This document shows positions 1 to 8,787 of a stretch of 64,000 nt of DNA, piece by piece; within the stretch, counting starts at the first letter, position 1; each line of letters opens with the position of its first letter. A program made the position numbers and the translations under genes. The notes under the pieces were generated by a model. The model did no database searches, was not told the origin of the DNA, and saw nothing but the letters and a program-made list of their open reading frames with translations. The DNA comes from Bacteroidales bacterium (lineage in GTDB: Bacteria > Bacteroidota > Bacteroidia > Bacteroidales > UBA932): NCBI GenBank assembly GCA_024398365.1, contig JAKSJG010000002.1:1-64000 (forward strand). Direction: 5' to 3'.

Positions 1-112
1 TCGACTCGAGGAACGGCACGAAGTAGCCGTTGATGCCCGTGGCGAAGCCCACGGTGAAGAACATCATTCCGATGAAGCAGAGCGGAATTATGAATTTGTT
101 ACTCTTTGGCAT
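1..112 (-). CDS. MFS sugar permease, FHS family (5' part only)
   Basis: Only the first 37 codons lie in the window; the gene runs off the left edge. The peptide starts MPKSNKFIIPLCFIGMMFF and continues into a first membrane helix with TVGFATGIN and YFVPFLES, the N-terminal signature of FHS-type (fucose/glucose/GlcNAc permease-like) sugar:proton symporters of Bacteroidetes. It lies downstream of a BadF-type kinase and, further up, murQ. The Tannerella MurNAc salvage set has the same three parts (MurT permease, MurK, MurQ), so an inner-membrane MurNAc or GlcNAc importer is the likely role. It is 158 bases from the kinase and separated from it by a large inverted repeat. Substrate is inferred from context only. 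Confidence 0.75.
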   Translation of the reverse strand, partial: MPKSNKFIIPLCFIGMMFFTVGFATGINGYFVPFLES

Positions 113-136
113 ATTGATATTGGTTTTCTTGTTCCA

Positions 137-256
137 TCAGCAGGAGGCGGTTCGACCGAAAAATGTCCTGCTCCGCAGGACCCCACCGCAAGCGGTCCCC
201 CCTCTTATGATGCCGAGGGCGGCACAATTTTTCCTGGTCGAACCGCCTCCTGCTGA
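137..256. repeat. Long inverted repeat with inner hairpins
   Basis: A perfect 21-base inverted repeat (137-157 and 236-256, beginning TCAGCAGGAGGCGG) encloses 78 bases. A further seven pairs form inside it after a 2-base bulge. The enclosed part contains two small hairpins, one around 166-180 (TCCTG/CAGGA) and one at 185-196 (ACCGC/GCGGT). It fills the gap between the kinase and permease genes, so it could act as an attenuator in the RNA or be a REP-like extragenic element. There is no run of T typical of a simple terminator. Confidence 0.7.
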
Positions 257-270
257 CGAATAATAAATCA

Positions 271-1119
271 TTAATTATTGAGGTGATACTTTATCAGGCC
301 TTCGAGAGGGGCCTTCAATATGACGCCCATCTCCATGCCGAATTCATTGACCACAGGCTCGAGGAGGTCCTTGAAATAGTAGGCCACGGAACCCACGGCG
401 TTGAACTTGTACTTAGTGTAGTCCGGATAATGCGTCACTATGAGCTTGAAAAACTGGCGGAACGCGTCAGTGACCAGCTCCGGGAAATACGGGTCGAAGT
501 CCAGATTGTCGTGGATGAACCTTGCATACTGCGCGCAGAAGCGGTTCGGGAACGGCTTAGTGTAGATGATGTCGAGCAGTTCGTCATTGTTGTGGCCCAG
601 TTCGGCGCCCACCTTGTCATAGACATTCTTCGGCATATTGCGGCGAATATAATCCGTGATCATGCGCTTGCCAAGATTGCCGCCGCTGCCCTCGTCGCCG
701 AGGATGAATCCGCAGGAATCTACGTTGAGACCTTCATTGCAGCCGTCGTAGAGACAGGTATTGGCTCCGGTGCCGAGGATTGCGGCGAAGCCTGGCTCGC
801 TCTGGAGCAGAGCACGGCAGGATGCCAGCGTATCCATTGCGATGAAAGCCTTGCGCGTGTTGACGAACACGCGGCGGAGGGTCTTCTCCATGAAAGGATA
901 CTGGAGTTCGGTCACGCCCGCGCCGTAGAAGTATATTTCATGGACTTCCTCCACCGGGAAGCCGGCGGGGAGATTGGCCTTGATGTCCTCGACGATCTGA
1001 TCGCCGGTGATGTAATTCGGATTGTAGCCCTGGCTCTGGAATGTGATTCTGATGTCAGTGCCTTTCTTGATGCACGCCCAGTCAGTCTTGGACGCGCCGC
1101 TGTCTGCAATAAGTATCAT
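271..1119 (-). CDS. BadF/BadG/BcrA/BcrD-type aminosugar kinase (MurK-like)
   Basis: A 282-residue cytosolic sugar kinase of the ASKHA fold. The N-terminal phosphate-1 motif is ADSGASKTDW (residues 5-14), a second glycine-rich motif GTGANT follows near 117, and GDEGSGGNLG near 142 is the usual family motif. The length matches GlcNAc/MurNAc kinases of the family. It sits 7 bases downstream of a TIM-barrel gene and upstream of an FHS permease in a locus that also holds murQ. By analogy with Tannerella MurK it would phosphorylate imported MurNAc to MurNAc-6-P, the substrate of MurQ. A GlcNAc kinase role cannot be excluded, because the family covers both. Confidence 0.85.
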   Translation of the reverse strand: MILIADSGASKTDWACIKKGTDIRITFQSQGYNPNYITGDQIVEDIKANLPAGFPVEEVHEIYFYGAGVTELQYPFMEKTLRRVFVNTRKAFIAMDTLASCRALLQSEPGFAAILGTGANTCLYDGCNEGLNVDSCGFILGDEGSGGNLGKRMITDYIRRNMPKNVYDKVGAELGHNNDELLDIIYTKPFPNRFCAQYARFIHDNLDFDPYFPELVTDAFRQFFKLIVTHYPDYTKYKFNAVGSVAYYFKDLLEPVVNEFGMEMGVILKAPLEGLIKYHLNN

Positions 1120-1126
1120 AGTGTCT

Positions 1127-2035
1127 TTATTTTCTGAGATTGTGAAGATCAGGGATTTCGCCGAGGCCGTAGCGGAAGAGCACTATGCCTGTGGCCTTGG
1201 TGTCATTGAAATCGCGGCATTCCTTCAGTATGTCGTCCGCCTTCATAGGGATGACATCCTCCTCCCCTCCATGCTCGGTGCAGGTGTAGGTTGTGGTGCC
1301 GGCCCATACCTTGGCCGGGGCGCCCTTCTCGGCGAACCAGTTGGCCACCCTCTGTGACCAGCCTTCGCCGTTGTGGCGGTAGCCCGGTGAGTGACGGTAA
1401 ATCATCGGCATGAAAATGTCGATGTACTTTCCCATCTGCTCAGGATTCTGACCGTAATAATGTTCGCTCTCCGGCTCCGGCATCACGGCTGCGGAGAGGA
1501 TGACCTTCGGGTTGGCAGCCTTGACTCCGTCATGAATCTGGCGGCAGAACTCGGTGATGCAGCCAGTGGCGGAAGCGCCGTTTTCAGGATAGTCATGCTT
1601 GTGGGCAGTGCCGCCGAAGCGTATATAGTCGAGGTGTATGCCCTGTACGCCCATCTTGACGTAATTCACCGCACGTGCCACGGTCTCATCATAGAAATCC
1701 TGCTTGTAGCACTTGAGGGAATCATCCATAGGATAAGCCCACTTGCCGTTGCGGTAGCAGCACTGCATCCATATATGGACCGTGATGCCGCGCTTCTTCG
1801 CAGCCTTGATGAAGGCCAGCGTGGAATCCTGGCCGTGCACCTCGAAGGACTTCTCGTGAAGCACGATGTGCCCGATGTCCTTGCGAACCATCTCGTCGAG
1901 ATTGATCTCGGTCATATATTTAGACCACACCCAGATGGCGTTGGTGTTGTTTTTCGAAACTTTCTTCTTTGCGGAAGAGCTTGGCACTGCAATGAGGCAC
2001 ATGGCCATTGCTATGAGCAGAAGGGTCTTTTTCAT
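1127..2035 (-). CDS. Secreted TIM-barrel glycoside hydrolase-like protein
   Basis: A 302-residue protein with a Sec signal peptide (MKKTLLLIAMAMCLIAVPSSSA, no lipobox) followed by one TIM-barrel-like domain. Landmarks are AIWVWSKYM, VHIWMQC, GIHLDYIRFGG, ILSAAVMPEPE, MPMIYR, KVWAGTTTY and GIVLFRYGLG. The (I/V)HxDYIR strand with its acidic residue is typical of putative glycoside hydrolases of the GHL10/DUF4015 type. It is a shorter paralogue of the C-terminal half of the next gene upstream, from which it is separated by 4 bases. A similar domain occurs, as I recall it, in methanogen cell-wall proteins. Catalytic activity is not proven. Confidence 0.75.
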   Translation of the reverse strand: MKKTLLLIAMAMCLIAVPSSSAKKKVSKNNTNAIWVWSKYMTEINLDEMVRKDIGHIVLHEKSFEVHGQDSTLAFIKAAKKRGITVHIWMQCCYRNGKWAYPMDDSLKCYKQDFYDETVARAVNYVKMGVQGIHLDYIRFGGTAHKHDYPENGASATGCITEFCRQIHDGVKAANPKVILSAAVMPEPESEHYYGQNPEQMGKYIDIFMPMIYRHSPGYRHNGEGWSQRVANWFAEKGAPAKVWAGTTTYTCTEHGGEEDVIPMKADDILKECRDFNDTKATGIVLFRYGLGEIPDLHNLRK

Positions 2036-2039
2036 ATTT

Positions 2040-4148
2040 CTACTTGTTTATTTTCTGAAGATCGAGTACGACAGGAAGGCTGCCGAGTCCGTGGCGGAAG
2101 AATGAAATGCCGTCGGCCTTTGAGCCTACGAATGCCTCGAAGTCCTTCCTGATGGTGGACTCAGGCAGACCGTTGCTGCTGGCGTCATAAGTCTGTATGC
2201 CCGCCCATACCTGAGTGTCCGGGCCGGCGTGATTTGCGAACCAGTTGAGCCTTGAAGCGGCTGTGGCTGCGTTGTATCCGCCGGAATGGAAGTACAGCAT
2301 AGGGATGAGTATGTTGATGTACTGGCTCATGGATTCCGGATGCTGGCCGTAATATTTCTCGCTGGCGGTCTCGCCCATCAGGGCAGCCGACAATATCAGG
2401 TCCGGATTGATGCTGCGCAGTCTGGCATCAGCCTGGCGGCAGAATTCATCGATCGCACCCTGACCGGTGACACCGGCATCAGGGAAATCGTGCTTGTATG
2501 CAGTGCCGCCGAAGCGAATATAGTCGAAATGTATGCCCTTGACGCCGGCCTTGACATACTTGGTGGCGCGGTTTTCGCCGAGGATGTCGTCAAACAGAGC
2601 CTGGTCATAGCACTTGTGCTCGTCATCGACAGGGCTGCGCCAGCCGTTGACGCCCTGGTTGTCATTCCACCAGAAGCACTGCAGCCAGATATGGATGGTG
2701 ATGCCGAGTTCGTCCGCTCTCTTGAGTATGGACGGAATCAGGTTTTCGTAGTATTTGAAGGCATATTCGTGGAGGAACACGTGACCGATGCCGCGCTTCG
2801 CGAAGAAGTCGAGATTGCTGAGCAGGCTCGGCGTATTGCTCTGATTGTACCATACACCCACGGTGTTGCCCTTGACGATACCGTAGTTGCTGCCGTCCTT
2901 GCTGGCGGTCCTGACGCAGTACCAGTCCCTGCCGTCAGGAATGCGAGACCAGCTGCCGCCCTGCACCGGCACTTCGCCGTCCTTGGAGTCAGCGGGCTTG
3001 AATGCATCCACTGCCGTACCGGCGGAATTGCTGAGTTCTATGAGCGAAGTTGAGCTGGCACCTGCTGCATAAGCCTTGGACTCGCCCGGCTTCAGCGAGC
3101 CGCTGAGTGTGGCTGCGACTTTACCGTCCACGCTGATGGTGGCCCCGCTCACCTGGAGCAGGCGCACCGTAGGATTGCAGACCTCAACCCAGCCCTCTGA
3201 AGGGCAGGCCTCGTTGATGACCAGCTGCTTGATGTCGTTTGTGGAGTCTTCATTGACCGCCTCCTTCGTTGCGGTGCCGGAGATGTACCAGTCACCGTTG
3301 ATATCCGGAAGACGGGAATATGAATTGCCCGGTGCAATGGAGCCGGCTTCCTTCAGGTCCTCGATGTTGAAACTGTCAACAGTCTTGCCCTCATTGGACA
3401 CAAGCTTGAGCTGCTTCAGGTCCATTATCTGGACAGGAACAGCGATGCGCTCGCCTTTTTTGATATTGACATTCTCGCCGAACTCATACAGTTCATGGTC
3501 AATGCCGGACCAGTCGGTCAGGACTATGGTTGTCTCGTCAAGTCTGAGGCTGCCTACGGCATTGTTGTAAATCTCCACCCAGCCTTCGGAAGGGCAGATC
3601 TCATTGATAAGCAGACCGTCCACCTTGTACGGCACGAACTTGTAGTTCTTCTCTCCCCTGGTGGCCTTCTCGGATACTACAAAATCACCGGTCAAGTCAG
3701 GTATTCGTGACCATGAGCCGTTCTGTGCAGGATTGCCAAGCTCCTTAGCCATATCCTTGACATTCATCTCCACGACCACGGTGTCGCGGCCGGAGGCGAA
3801 TACTATCTCTTCTATCTTTGACAGCTTGAGAGGCAATGTTTCAGACTCGATGACCAGCTTTTCTCCAGCCGACAGTGACATCGACTCGGGAGCCTCATAT
3901 ACCTGATACCTGTAATAATAATCATCCGATACGAGCATCTTCAGGCCGCAGATGTCCATAGCGGATGAAGAGCCGTTGGCAATCTCGACCCAGCCGTTCT
4001 CACCTTCGGAGATGGCCGGACAGATCTCATTGACGATAATTGATGACAGTGAGGAAGCCGGAGCGTATGCCGGATCCTCAACGCAGGAGGCAGTCATTAC
4101 AAGGAGTGCCGCCACTGCAGGGATATATTTGATTGTTTTCATATTCAT
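2040..4148 (-). CDS. Lipoprotein with three lamin-tail domains and a TIM barrel
   Basis: A 702-residue protein. I chose the ATG at 4148 because it overlaps the stop of the upstream gene as TGATG and gives a lipoprotein signal (AALLVMTASC). A second ATG two codons later is equally possible. Three lamin-tail-domain repeats follow, each opening with a form of INEICPSEGWVEI (near residues 37, 182 and 310). The C-terminal 250 residues are the same TIM barrel as in the 302-residue paralogue: GVWYNQ, IHIWLQCFWW, GIHFDYIRFGGTAYKHD, LILSAALMGE, IPMLYFHSGGY, VWAGIQTY, GISFFRHGLG. Likely surface-exposed and processive or binding in character; the substrate is inferred from the locus to be cell-wall aminosugar polymer. 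Confidence 0.8.
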   Translation of the reverse strand: MNMKTIKYIPAVAALLVMTASCVEDPAYAPASSLSSIIVNEICPAISEGENGWVEIANGSSSAMDICGLKMLVSDDYYYRYQVYEAPESMSLSAGEKLVIESETLPLKLSKIEEIVFASGRDTVVVEMNVKDMAKELGNPAQNGSWSRIPDLTGDFVVSEKATRGEKNYKFVPYKVDGLLINEICPSEGWVEIYNNAVGSLRLDETTIVLTDWSGIDHELYEFGENVNIKKGERIAVPVQIMDLKQLKLVSNEGKTVDSFNIEDLKEAGSIAPGNSYSRLPDINGDWYISGTATKEAVNEDSTNDIKQLVINEACPSEGWVEVCNPTVRLLQVSGATISVDGKVAATLSGSLKPGESKAYAAGASSTSLIELSNSAGTAVDAFKPADSKDGEVPVQGGSWSRIPDGRDWYCVRTASKDGSNYGIVKGNTVGVWYNQSNTPSLLSNLDFFAKRGIGHVFLHEYAFKYYENLIPSILKRADELGITIHIWLQCFWWNDNQGVNGWRSPVDDEHKCYDQALFDDILGENRATKYVKAGVKGIHFDYIRFGGTAYKHDFPDAGVTGQGAIDEFCRQADARLRSINPDLILSAALMGETASEKYYGQHPESMSQYINILIPMLYFHSGGYNAATAASRLNWFANHAGPDTQVWAGIQTYDASSNGLPESTIRKDFEAFVGSKADGISFFRHGLGSLPVVLDLQKINK

Positions 4149-5485
4149 CAGAACGGAAGGTCGCGGTATTTGCCGTTGATTGTGGATTTCTCGAGTATCC
4201 AGACAGGATGGTCGAGCGTGCAGTCGTTGTTCGATGCATCGCAGACGTACCATTTGCCGTCTGCGTAGAGTTCAGCCCATACGTGTCCCCAGATGCTGCC
4301 GCTCGGGTAGTAAGTCTCAGGACCGTGGACGTAACGTGCCGGTATCCCGGCGGAACGGGCCATGGCAATGATGCCGTGAGTCAGGTCACAGCAATTGCCG
4401 CCCTTCACATTTATAACAGTAAGCGCGCCTTTGCGGGTGTTGTAGTAATCTTCCCACTCCCACTTGTCGCGAGCATATTCAAAGATGGCCTTGACCTTGT
4501 CAAGGGTTGTAGTCTTGCCTGCGATGGCCGCATCCCTGGCCGCAATGACGGCCGGGTCATTGATATTGCAGGACTTGTCCGGAATTACATCCGAATTGTA
4601 CTCCATATTGCGGAGGAAATCAGACTGCCAGGAAGAAATCTTCTCCGGCAGTGTACCGTTGTTGGCGAAGTAGTGGATCAGCCTTGCGCTGACCACGAGG
4701 GAACGGTAGAAAGAGAATCTTGTCTCGTCTATGGTGCAGTAATTGGCGAAGGAGAGACTGTGCTGCTTCGCATAGCTGTACTGCTTGTCATTGATCCAGA
4801 GAACAGTTGCCGGATCCATCTCGTCCGGCGCGTATGTCTCGTATTTGGTGCCGCTGTAGTGATCCGGGCAGGAGAAATTCTGCAGCGAGTATGTCTTTGT
4901 CTTCCAGGCATCGCCGCCGGCAGCGAGGTCCGGAAGGAGGAGGCACATGGCCTCATAGTAGCAACCTCTCGTCAGCACGTCCTCCCCTATTGTAATGGTG
5001 TTGGGCATCATGTCGTCCTTGATGAACACTTCATAGGTATCAGTAAAGGACTTCACAAGCTGCGAACCCGTGAATGTATATGGGATGTGCGTGAGGGCCT
5101 GCTGGCTTAGAGTAATCTCGGTTGATTTTTCCCCATACTTGAGCAAAATGGTGGCACTGTGCTCAGTCAGGGTGTTGTTGGCATTGACGGTGATGGTTAA
5201 CTTGCCGTCTCCCGGCAGTCCGGAAAGCGGATAAATGCTCGCCCATGCTGTCTGAGCGCCGTCAAAGGCGATGCTGGCCGTCCACATATCAGTACAGTTG
5301 AAGTTCACGATATATGAAGCCGGCTGCGTGCCGAACGCGATTGAAGCATCCGCAGCATTGGCCAGAACCAGCTCGCATGGCTTTTCAGGTTCCGGTTGAG
5401 GTTCAGGCTGTGGATCAGGTTTATGGCAGCAGCAAAGAGCAAATATCTGGCCTGCCAGGGCCAGGGCCGTCAATGTCTTTTTCAT
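4148..5485 (-). CDS. Transglutaminase-like lipoprotein with BACON domain
   Basis: A 445-residue lipoprotein (Cys near 18) with a proline/glutamate linker and a BACON domain (about 38-128). Two segments near 137-190 and 255-290 resemble pseudomurein-binding repeats (MPNTITIGEDVLT; NNGTLPEKI). The C-terminal transglutaminase-like core has a complete triad: Cys365 in GGNCCDL, His401 in GHVWAEL and Asp416 in CDASNN. Such cores act mostly as cysteine peptidases or amidases in bacteria and in archaeal C71 pseudomurein endoisopeptidases. It is translationally coupled to the downstream lamin-tail gene. A wall-peptide hydrolase on the cell surface is the best guess. Confidence 0.8.
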   Translation of the reverse strand: MKKTLTALALAGQIFALCCCHKPDPQPEPQPEPEKPCELVLANAADASIAFGTQPASYIVNFNCTDMWTASIAFDGAQTAWASIYPLSGLPGDGKLTITVNANNTLTEHSATILLKYGEKSTEITLSQQALTHIPYTFTGSQLVKSFTDTYEVFIKDDMMPNTITIGEDVLTRGCYYEAMCLLLPDLAAGGDAWKTKTYSLQNFSCPDHYSGTKYETYAPDEMDPATVLWINDKQYSYAKQHSLSFANYCTIDETRFSFYRSLVVSARLIHYFANNGTLPEKISSWQSDFLRNMEYNSDVIPDKSCNINDPAVIAARDAAIAGKTTTLDKVKAIFEYARDKWEWEDYYNTRKGALTVINVKGGNCCDLTHGIIAMARSAGIPARYVHGPETYYPSGSIWGHVWAELYADGKWYVCDASNNDCTLDHPVWILEKSTINGKYRDLPF

Positions 5486-5502
5486 CAGTTTATCAATAAT
5501 GA

Positions 5503-5537
5503 AATGCTCCCGGAAGGCTTACCTTCCGGGGAGCATT
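5503..5537 (-). terminator. Hairpin, probable partial terminator
   Basis: AATGCTCCCGGAAGG (503-517) pairs with CCTTCCGGGGAGCATT (522-537) around a 4-base loop, with one bulged base. It lies between the SusCD-linked lipoprotein and the transglutaminase-like gene. The tail on the minus strand is only moderately T-rich, so it may lower rather than abolish read-through into the enzyme genes. Confidence 0.6.
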
Positions 5538-5555
5538 CAAATGTTTATCAGAGAA

Positions 5556-6695
5556 TTAGTCCCACTTTTCGTTTCCGTAGAGGGCGCAGTTGAATTCCTG
5601 TGTAGCAGGAATGCTGGAAGCATCCATGAGGTTGTTTTCCATCATGTACTCATAGAAGTTAACGAGTGCCATGTAGAAGCGCTTTGCGCAGAATGTTCCG
5701 TAGTAACCATCGTACTGGCCACCATTGTAACCGCACATATTTGCGATGGTGATGTTGTTATTGTAAACGTATGTGAAGTGACGGCGTGCATAGTTGATCA
5801 TGAGGCCGAGGTCGCATACGTTAGCCTGGCAAGCAGCAGTACCGGCTGACATCTGACCCTTGCGGAGAGGACCGCCGTTAGCTGTCTGAGCACCACCTAC
5901 TGCAGTGTTACCGCTCTCATTGTATGGGAGGCTGCCCCATGACCATGTCTTACCTTCGATTGGTTCAGGGATAGGGGTTGTGAGGGTTGCAGCTGGCTTG
6001 AGGGCAGGAAGAGTAGTAGCGGAAGCGCCGCCTGTATAAGCAGCTACATCGTAACCCATGAGCATGAGGAATGCGCGGGTAGCGATTTCGTATGCCTGCT
6101 CTACGCTGTAGGTCTTGCCGGCTACAGTATAAGTGGTCCACTTGCCTGACTGGTCAGGATCTGACCATGAATCAGGAATGTAGTGAACAGGGTCTTCGAT
6201 AAGTCCGCCTGCCTCTGTGTGCTGGTGGATCTTGCCTGATGCTACGTTGTCGTTCCATGCCTTGCGTGATACGGTAGCGAATTCCTTTGCGAAGTTGTAG
6301 AGGACAGCAGCGTCAGGATCAACAGCTGGTTCAGGGATGGAAACAGTGGCGTCAGCAGTGTTGCTGAGACCCTTCTCGTTTGTTGCAGTAACAGTTACGA
6401 CTGCTGCGTAAACCTTTGCAGGATACTCTACAGTGCCTTCGTATGTGAAAGCTGTAGGAGCTGAGAAAGTCTTCTGGTCAACCGGAGTTGTGGTCTGGTC
6501 ACCGGCCTTGACTGTGATAACGACGTTGGTGAGGTTCCAGTCGCCGGTCACGTCAACCTTGTAAGTACCATCGTTTTCACCTGGGGTGATTTCGATTACA
6601 GGCTTTGTTGCAGGCTTGTCATCTTCCTTGTTGCAGCCAGTAAGGACAGCTGCACCGAAAAGACATGCTGCGAGCACGAATTTGATGTGTTTCAT
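5556..6695 (-). CDS. SusCD-linked surface lipoprotein (candidate glycan-binding)
   Basis: A 379-residue lipoprotein (lipobox LTGC, Cys21) occupying the position downstream of susD where surface glycan-binding proteins usually lie. Residues 31-120 form an Ig/PKD-like beta domain ending TVTATNEKGLSNTADATV. The rest is not a family I can name with certainty. Residues 131-215 (IPDSWSD, TYTVAGKTYSVEQAYEIATRAFLML) resemble a pseudomurein-binding repeat, and the tail carries conserved-looking Tyr/Asn/Cys-rich helices (YARRHFTYVYNNN, FCAKRFYMALVNFYEYMM). The product probably helps to capture the polymer and hand it to SusD/SusC. Confidence 0.65.
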   Translation of the reverse strand: MKHIKFVLAACLFGAAVLTGCNKEDDKPATKPVIEITPGENDGTYKVDVTGDWNLTNVVITVKAGDQTTTPVDQKTFSAPTAFTYEGTVEYPAKVYAAVVTVTATNEKGLSNTADATVSIPEPAVDPDAAVLYNFAKEFATVSRKAWNDNVASGKIHQHTEAGGLIEDPVHYIPDSWSDPDQSGKWTTYTVAGKTYSVEQAYEIATRAFLMLMGYDVAAYTGGASATTLPALKPAATLTTPIPEPIEGKTWSWGSLPYNESGNTAVGGAQTANGGPLRKGQMSAGTAACQANVCDLGLMINYARRHFTYVYNNNITIANMCGYNGGQYDGYYGTFCAKRFYMALVNFYEYMMENNLMDASSIPATQEFNCALYGNEKWD

Positions 6696-6747
6696 AAAAA
6701 TGTTTGTTTAAAAAGTTAATGAATGATATTGAATTGGTTAAATAATT

Positions 6748-8775
6748 CTAGTAACCAGGATTCTGCACGAGCTGACCCTGAGTCTTGGCCATCTCATTTG
6801 CAGGGATAGGCTGGAGATACATCTTGTCATCCCATGCCTTCTCCGTTGGAGCAAGGTTGCACATGCACTCACCGTAGTCGATCTTGTACTTCTTGCCGAG
6901 CCAGGTGTATTCGAACACCATGCTTCTCTGGCTGTTGGTAGGATATGTGTAAGTGTATGTATCCTCGTGGAAGCATCTGTCGGTGGAAGGATTGTAAACC
7001 TTGGCAACGCGATACATGGTATCCCTTACAGCTGTGGACTCGTCAGTCTTGATGTTGCCGCTCTCATCCTTGTAGTACTTGCCGTTGACGAGAATCATGA
7101 CCTTGCATGAAAGCCAAGGAACGCTCTCGTAGAATGGAGCTGTCTTCCATCTCCTGAGGTCGAAATATCTCTGGTTCTCGAGTGCGAACTCGATACGGCG
7201 CTCGTTGACGAGACGGTCCCAGAGGTTGGAGCCGGACTCTGTAACGAGAGGCATCATGACGTCAGGACGCTGGCGGATCTTATTGATGTAGGTACGTGTG
7301 ATATCCTCACGGCCGATCATGTATGCAGCCTCGGCATAGTTGAGATAAAACTCTGCGAGACGGAACCAAGGGAACATGAGCGAGTAGTTGATGTCAACTA
7401 CTACCGGCTGATCAGGAAGGTGCCACTTCACTACGTTGTAGCTGGTGGTTGACTTGGCGTCAAGCATGCACTTTGACTTTCCGGTATGGTCAGGAGTGGT
7501 CTTGCCCTTGGCGAAATCCGCTCTTGTATAACCGTTAGGGAACGGACGGAGTTTGTTGCCATCCACTTCCGCACCAGGATACTTAGCCTTGTTGGCGTCG
7601 TTGTTGTCAACAGTGAATACGCCCGGCTGATAGTAGAGGCAGTATTCGAATGAAGCGTAGTCGCGGTAAGGCATGAAGTTGAGAAGCACGGTCTTGTAGA
7701 GACGAGGGTCGCGGTTTGCCCAAGGATGCTCAGGGTCATAGCCTGAACCTTCCTCGAAGAACTTCTTGCCATTGGTCATCTCGTAGTCGATGATGAGAGA
7801 CTCGGTCGGAGACATTGACTCATAACCGCCGACTTCTGACTCAGGAGTGTATTCGAGCTGTGCCTTCTTGCCTGAGTTAGGAGTGAAATACTTTGCCCAG
7901 ATAACCTCAGGGCAAGCAAGATCTTTCCAGTAACCATCATAAGTTGATGCGAGCTGGTATGCTCCATCCACGTCGGCACGGTCAACGATGGCCTTTGCGG
8001 CATCGAAAGCCTTCTGCCACTTGCTCTTGTCGTACTTGCCGCGGAAGATGCTGCCTTCAGGATTCTCCGGATCGTTGAAGAGAGGCGAGGCGGCAATGAG
8101 GGTGAGGCGGCTGCGGAGCGCGAGGACTATATCCTTGTTTGCGCGGCCGAGTACGGAATCATCCTTCTCCGGAAGGAGTTCATATGCCTTGTCAAGGTCT
8201 GAGTTGATGAAGTCAACGCATTCGTCGAATGTGGCGCGAGTAGCATTGTATTCATCTCCGAGAGAATATACTTCGGTAATGATAGGGACACCTGCGTATC
8301 TCTGGATGAGGTTGGTATAGACCCATGCGCGGAGGAAGTAAACTTCGCCGAGAAGGCTGTTCTTTGTCTCATCGTCGATTGAACTTGTCTCCATCTTGAT
8401 GATGAAGGTGTTCATCTGTCTGATGCGCTCGTAAGCCCTTGTCCAGATATTGAGGATAGTGGTTCGTGAATCGTGAGCAGGACCGCCCTGTGAGGCATAG
8501 ACCACGTTTTCAGCGCTGACGGTACCGTCTGCCATATATCGGGTGGATGTGCCTCCGAAACGGAAATACGCCTCATCGGTGATACAGCTGACATTGGCTT
8601 CCTGCATAGGGTCAGGGATGCTGGTGTAAAGAGCATTCACATATGCCTGTGCAAGACCGGCATTGTTGAATACAGCTTCATCGGAAACCTTGTCCAGAGG
8701 CTGTCTGTCAAGGAAACCGTCGTCGCAGGCTGTGAGTGCGAAAGCAATCGCTATAAGTGATAATATTTTTTTCAT
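6748..8775 (-). CDS. SusD/RagB-family outer-membrane nutrient-binding lipoprotein
   Basis: A 675-residue lipoprotein (LTACDDGFLDRQPLDKVSDEAVFNN) of the SusD/RagB family. TPR-like helices contain FLRAWVYTNLIQRYAGVPIITE, and the C-terminal family block has FRLAEFYLNYAEAAY, INKIRQRPDV and ERRIEFALENQRYFDLRRW. It acts on the cell surface as the hinged lid that binds oligosaccharide over the SusC channel. It starts 12 bases after the susC stop, the standard arrangement. Specificity cannot be read from sequence; neighbouring GH20, MurQ and kinase genes point to GlcNAc- or MurNAc-containing oligomers. Confidence 0.96.
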   Translation of the reverse strand: MKKILSLIAIAFALTACDDGFLDRQPLDKVSDEAVFNNAGLAQAYVNALYTSIPDPMQEANVSCITDEAYFRFGGTSTRYMADGTVSAENVVYASQGGPAHDSRTTILNIWTRAYERIRQMNTFIIKMETSSIDDETKNSLLGEVYFLRAWVYTNLIQRYAGVPIITEVYSLGDEYNATRATFDECVDFINSDLDKAYELLPEKDDSVLGRANKDIVLALRSRLTLIAASPLFNDPENPEGSIFRGKYDKSKWQKAFDAAKAIVDRADVDGAYQLASTYDGYWKDLACPEVIWAKYFTPNSGKKAQLEYTPESEVGGYESMSPTESLIIDYEMTNGKKFFEEGSGYDPEHPWANRDPRLYKTVLLNFMPYRDYASFEYCLYYQPGVFTVDNNDANKAKYPGAEVDGNKLRPFPNGYTRADFAKGKTTPDHTGKSKCMLDAKSTTSYNVVKWHLPDQPVVVDINYSLMFPWFRLAEFYLNYAEAAYMIGREDITRTYINKIRQRPDVMMPLVTESGSNLWDRLVNERRIEFALENQRYFDLRRWKTAPFYESVPWLSCKVMILVNGKYYKDESGNIKTDESTAVRDTMYRVAKVYNPSTDRCFHEDTYTYTYPTNSQRSMVFEYTWLGKKYKIDYGECMCNLAPTEKAWDDKMYLQPIPANEMAKTQGQLVQNPGY

Positions 8776-8787
8776 GGCATCAGTTCT

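Noticed and set aside
30..263. Plus-strand open frame of 77 codons at the left edge
   Set aside because: It runs antisense to the permease start and through the inverted repeat; the translation has no family features.
283..1137. Long plus-strand open frame opposite the sugar kinase
   Set aside because: Shadow of a GC-rich gene. The minus-strand frame has clear kinase motifs; the plus-strand one has none.
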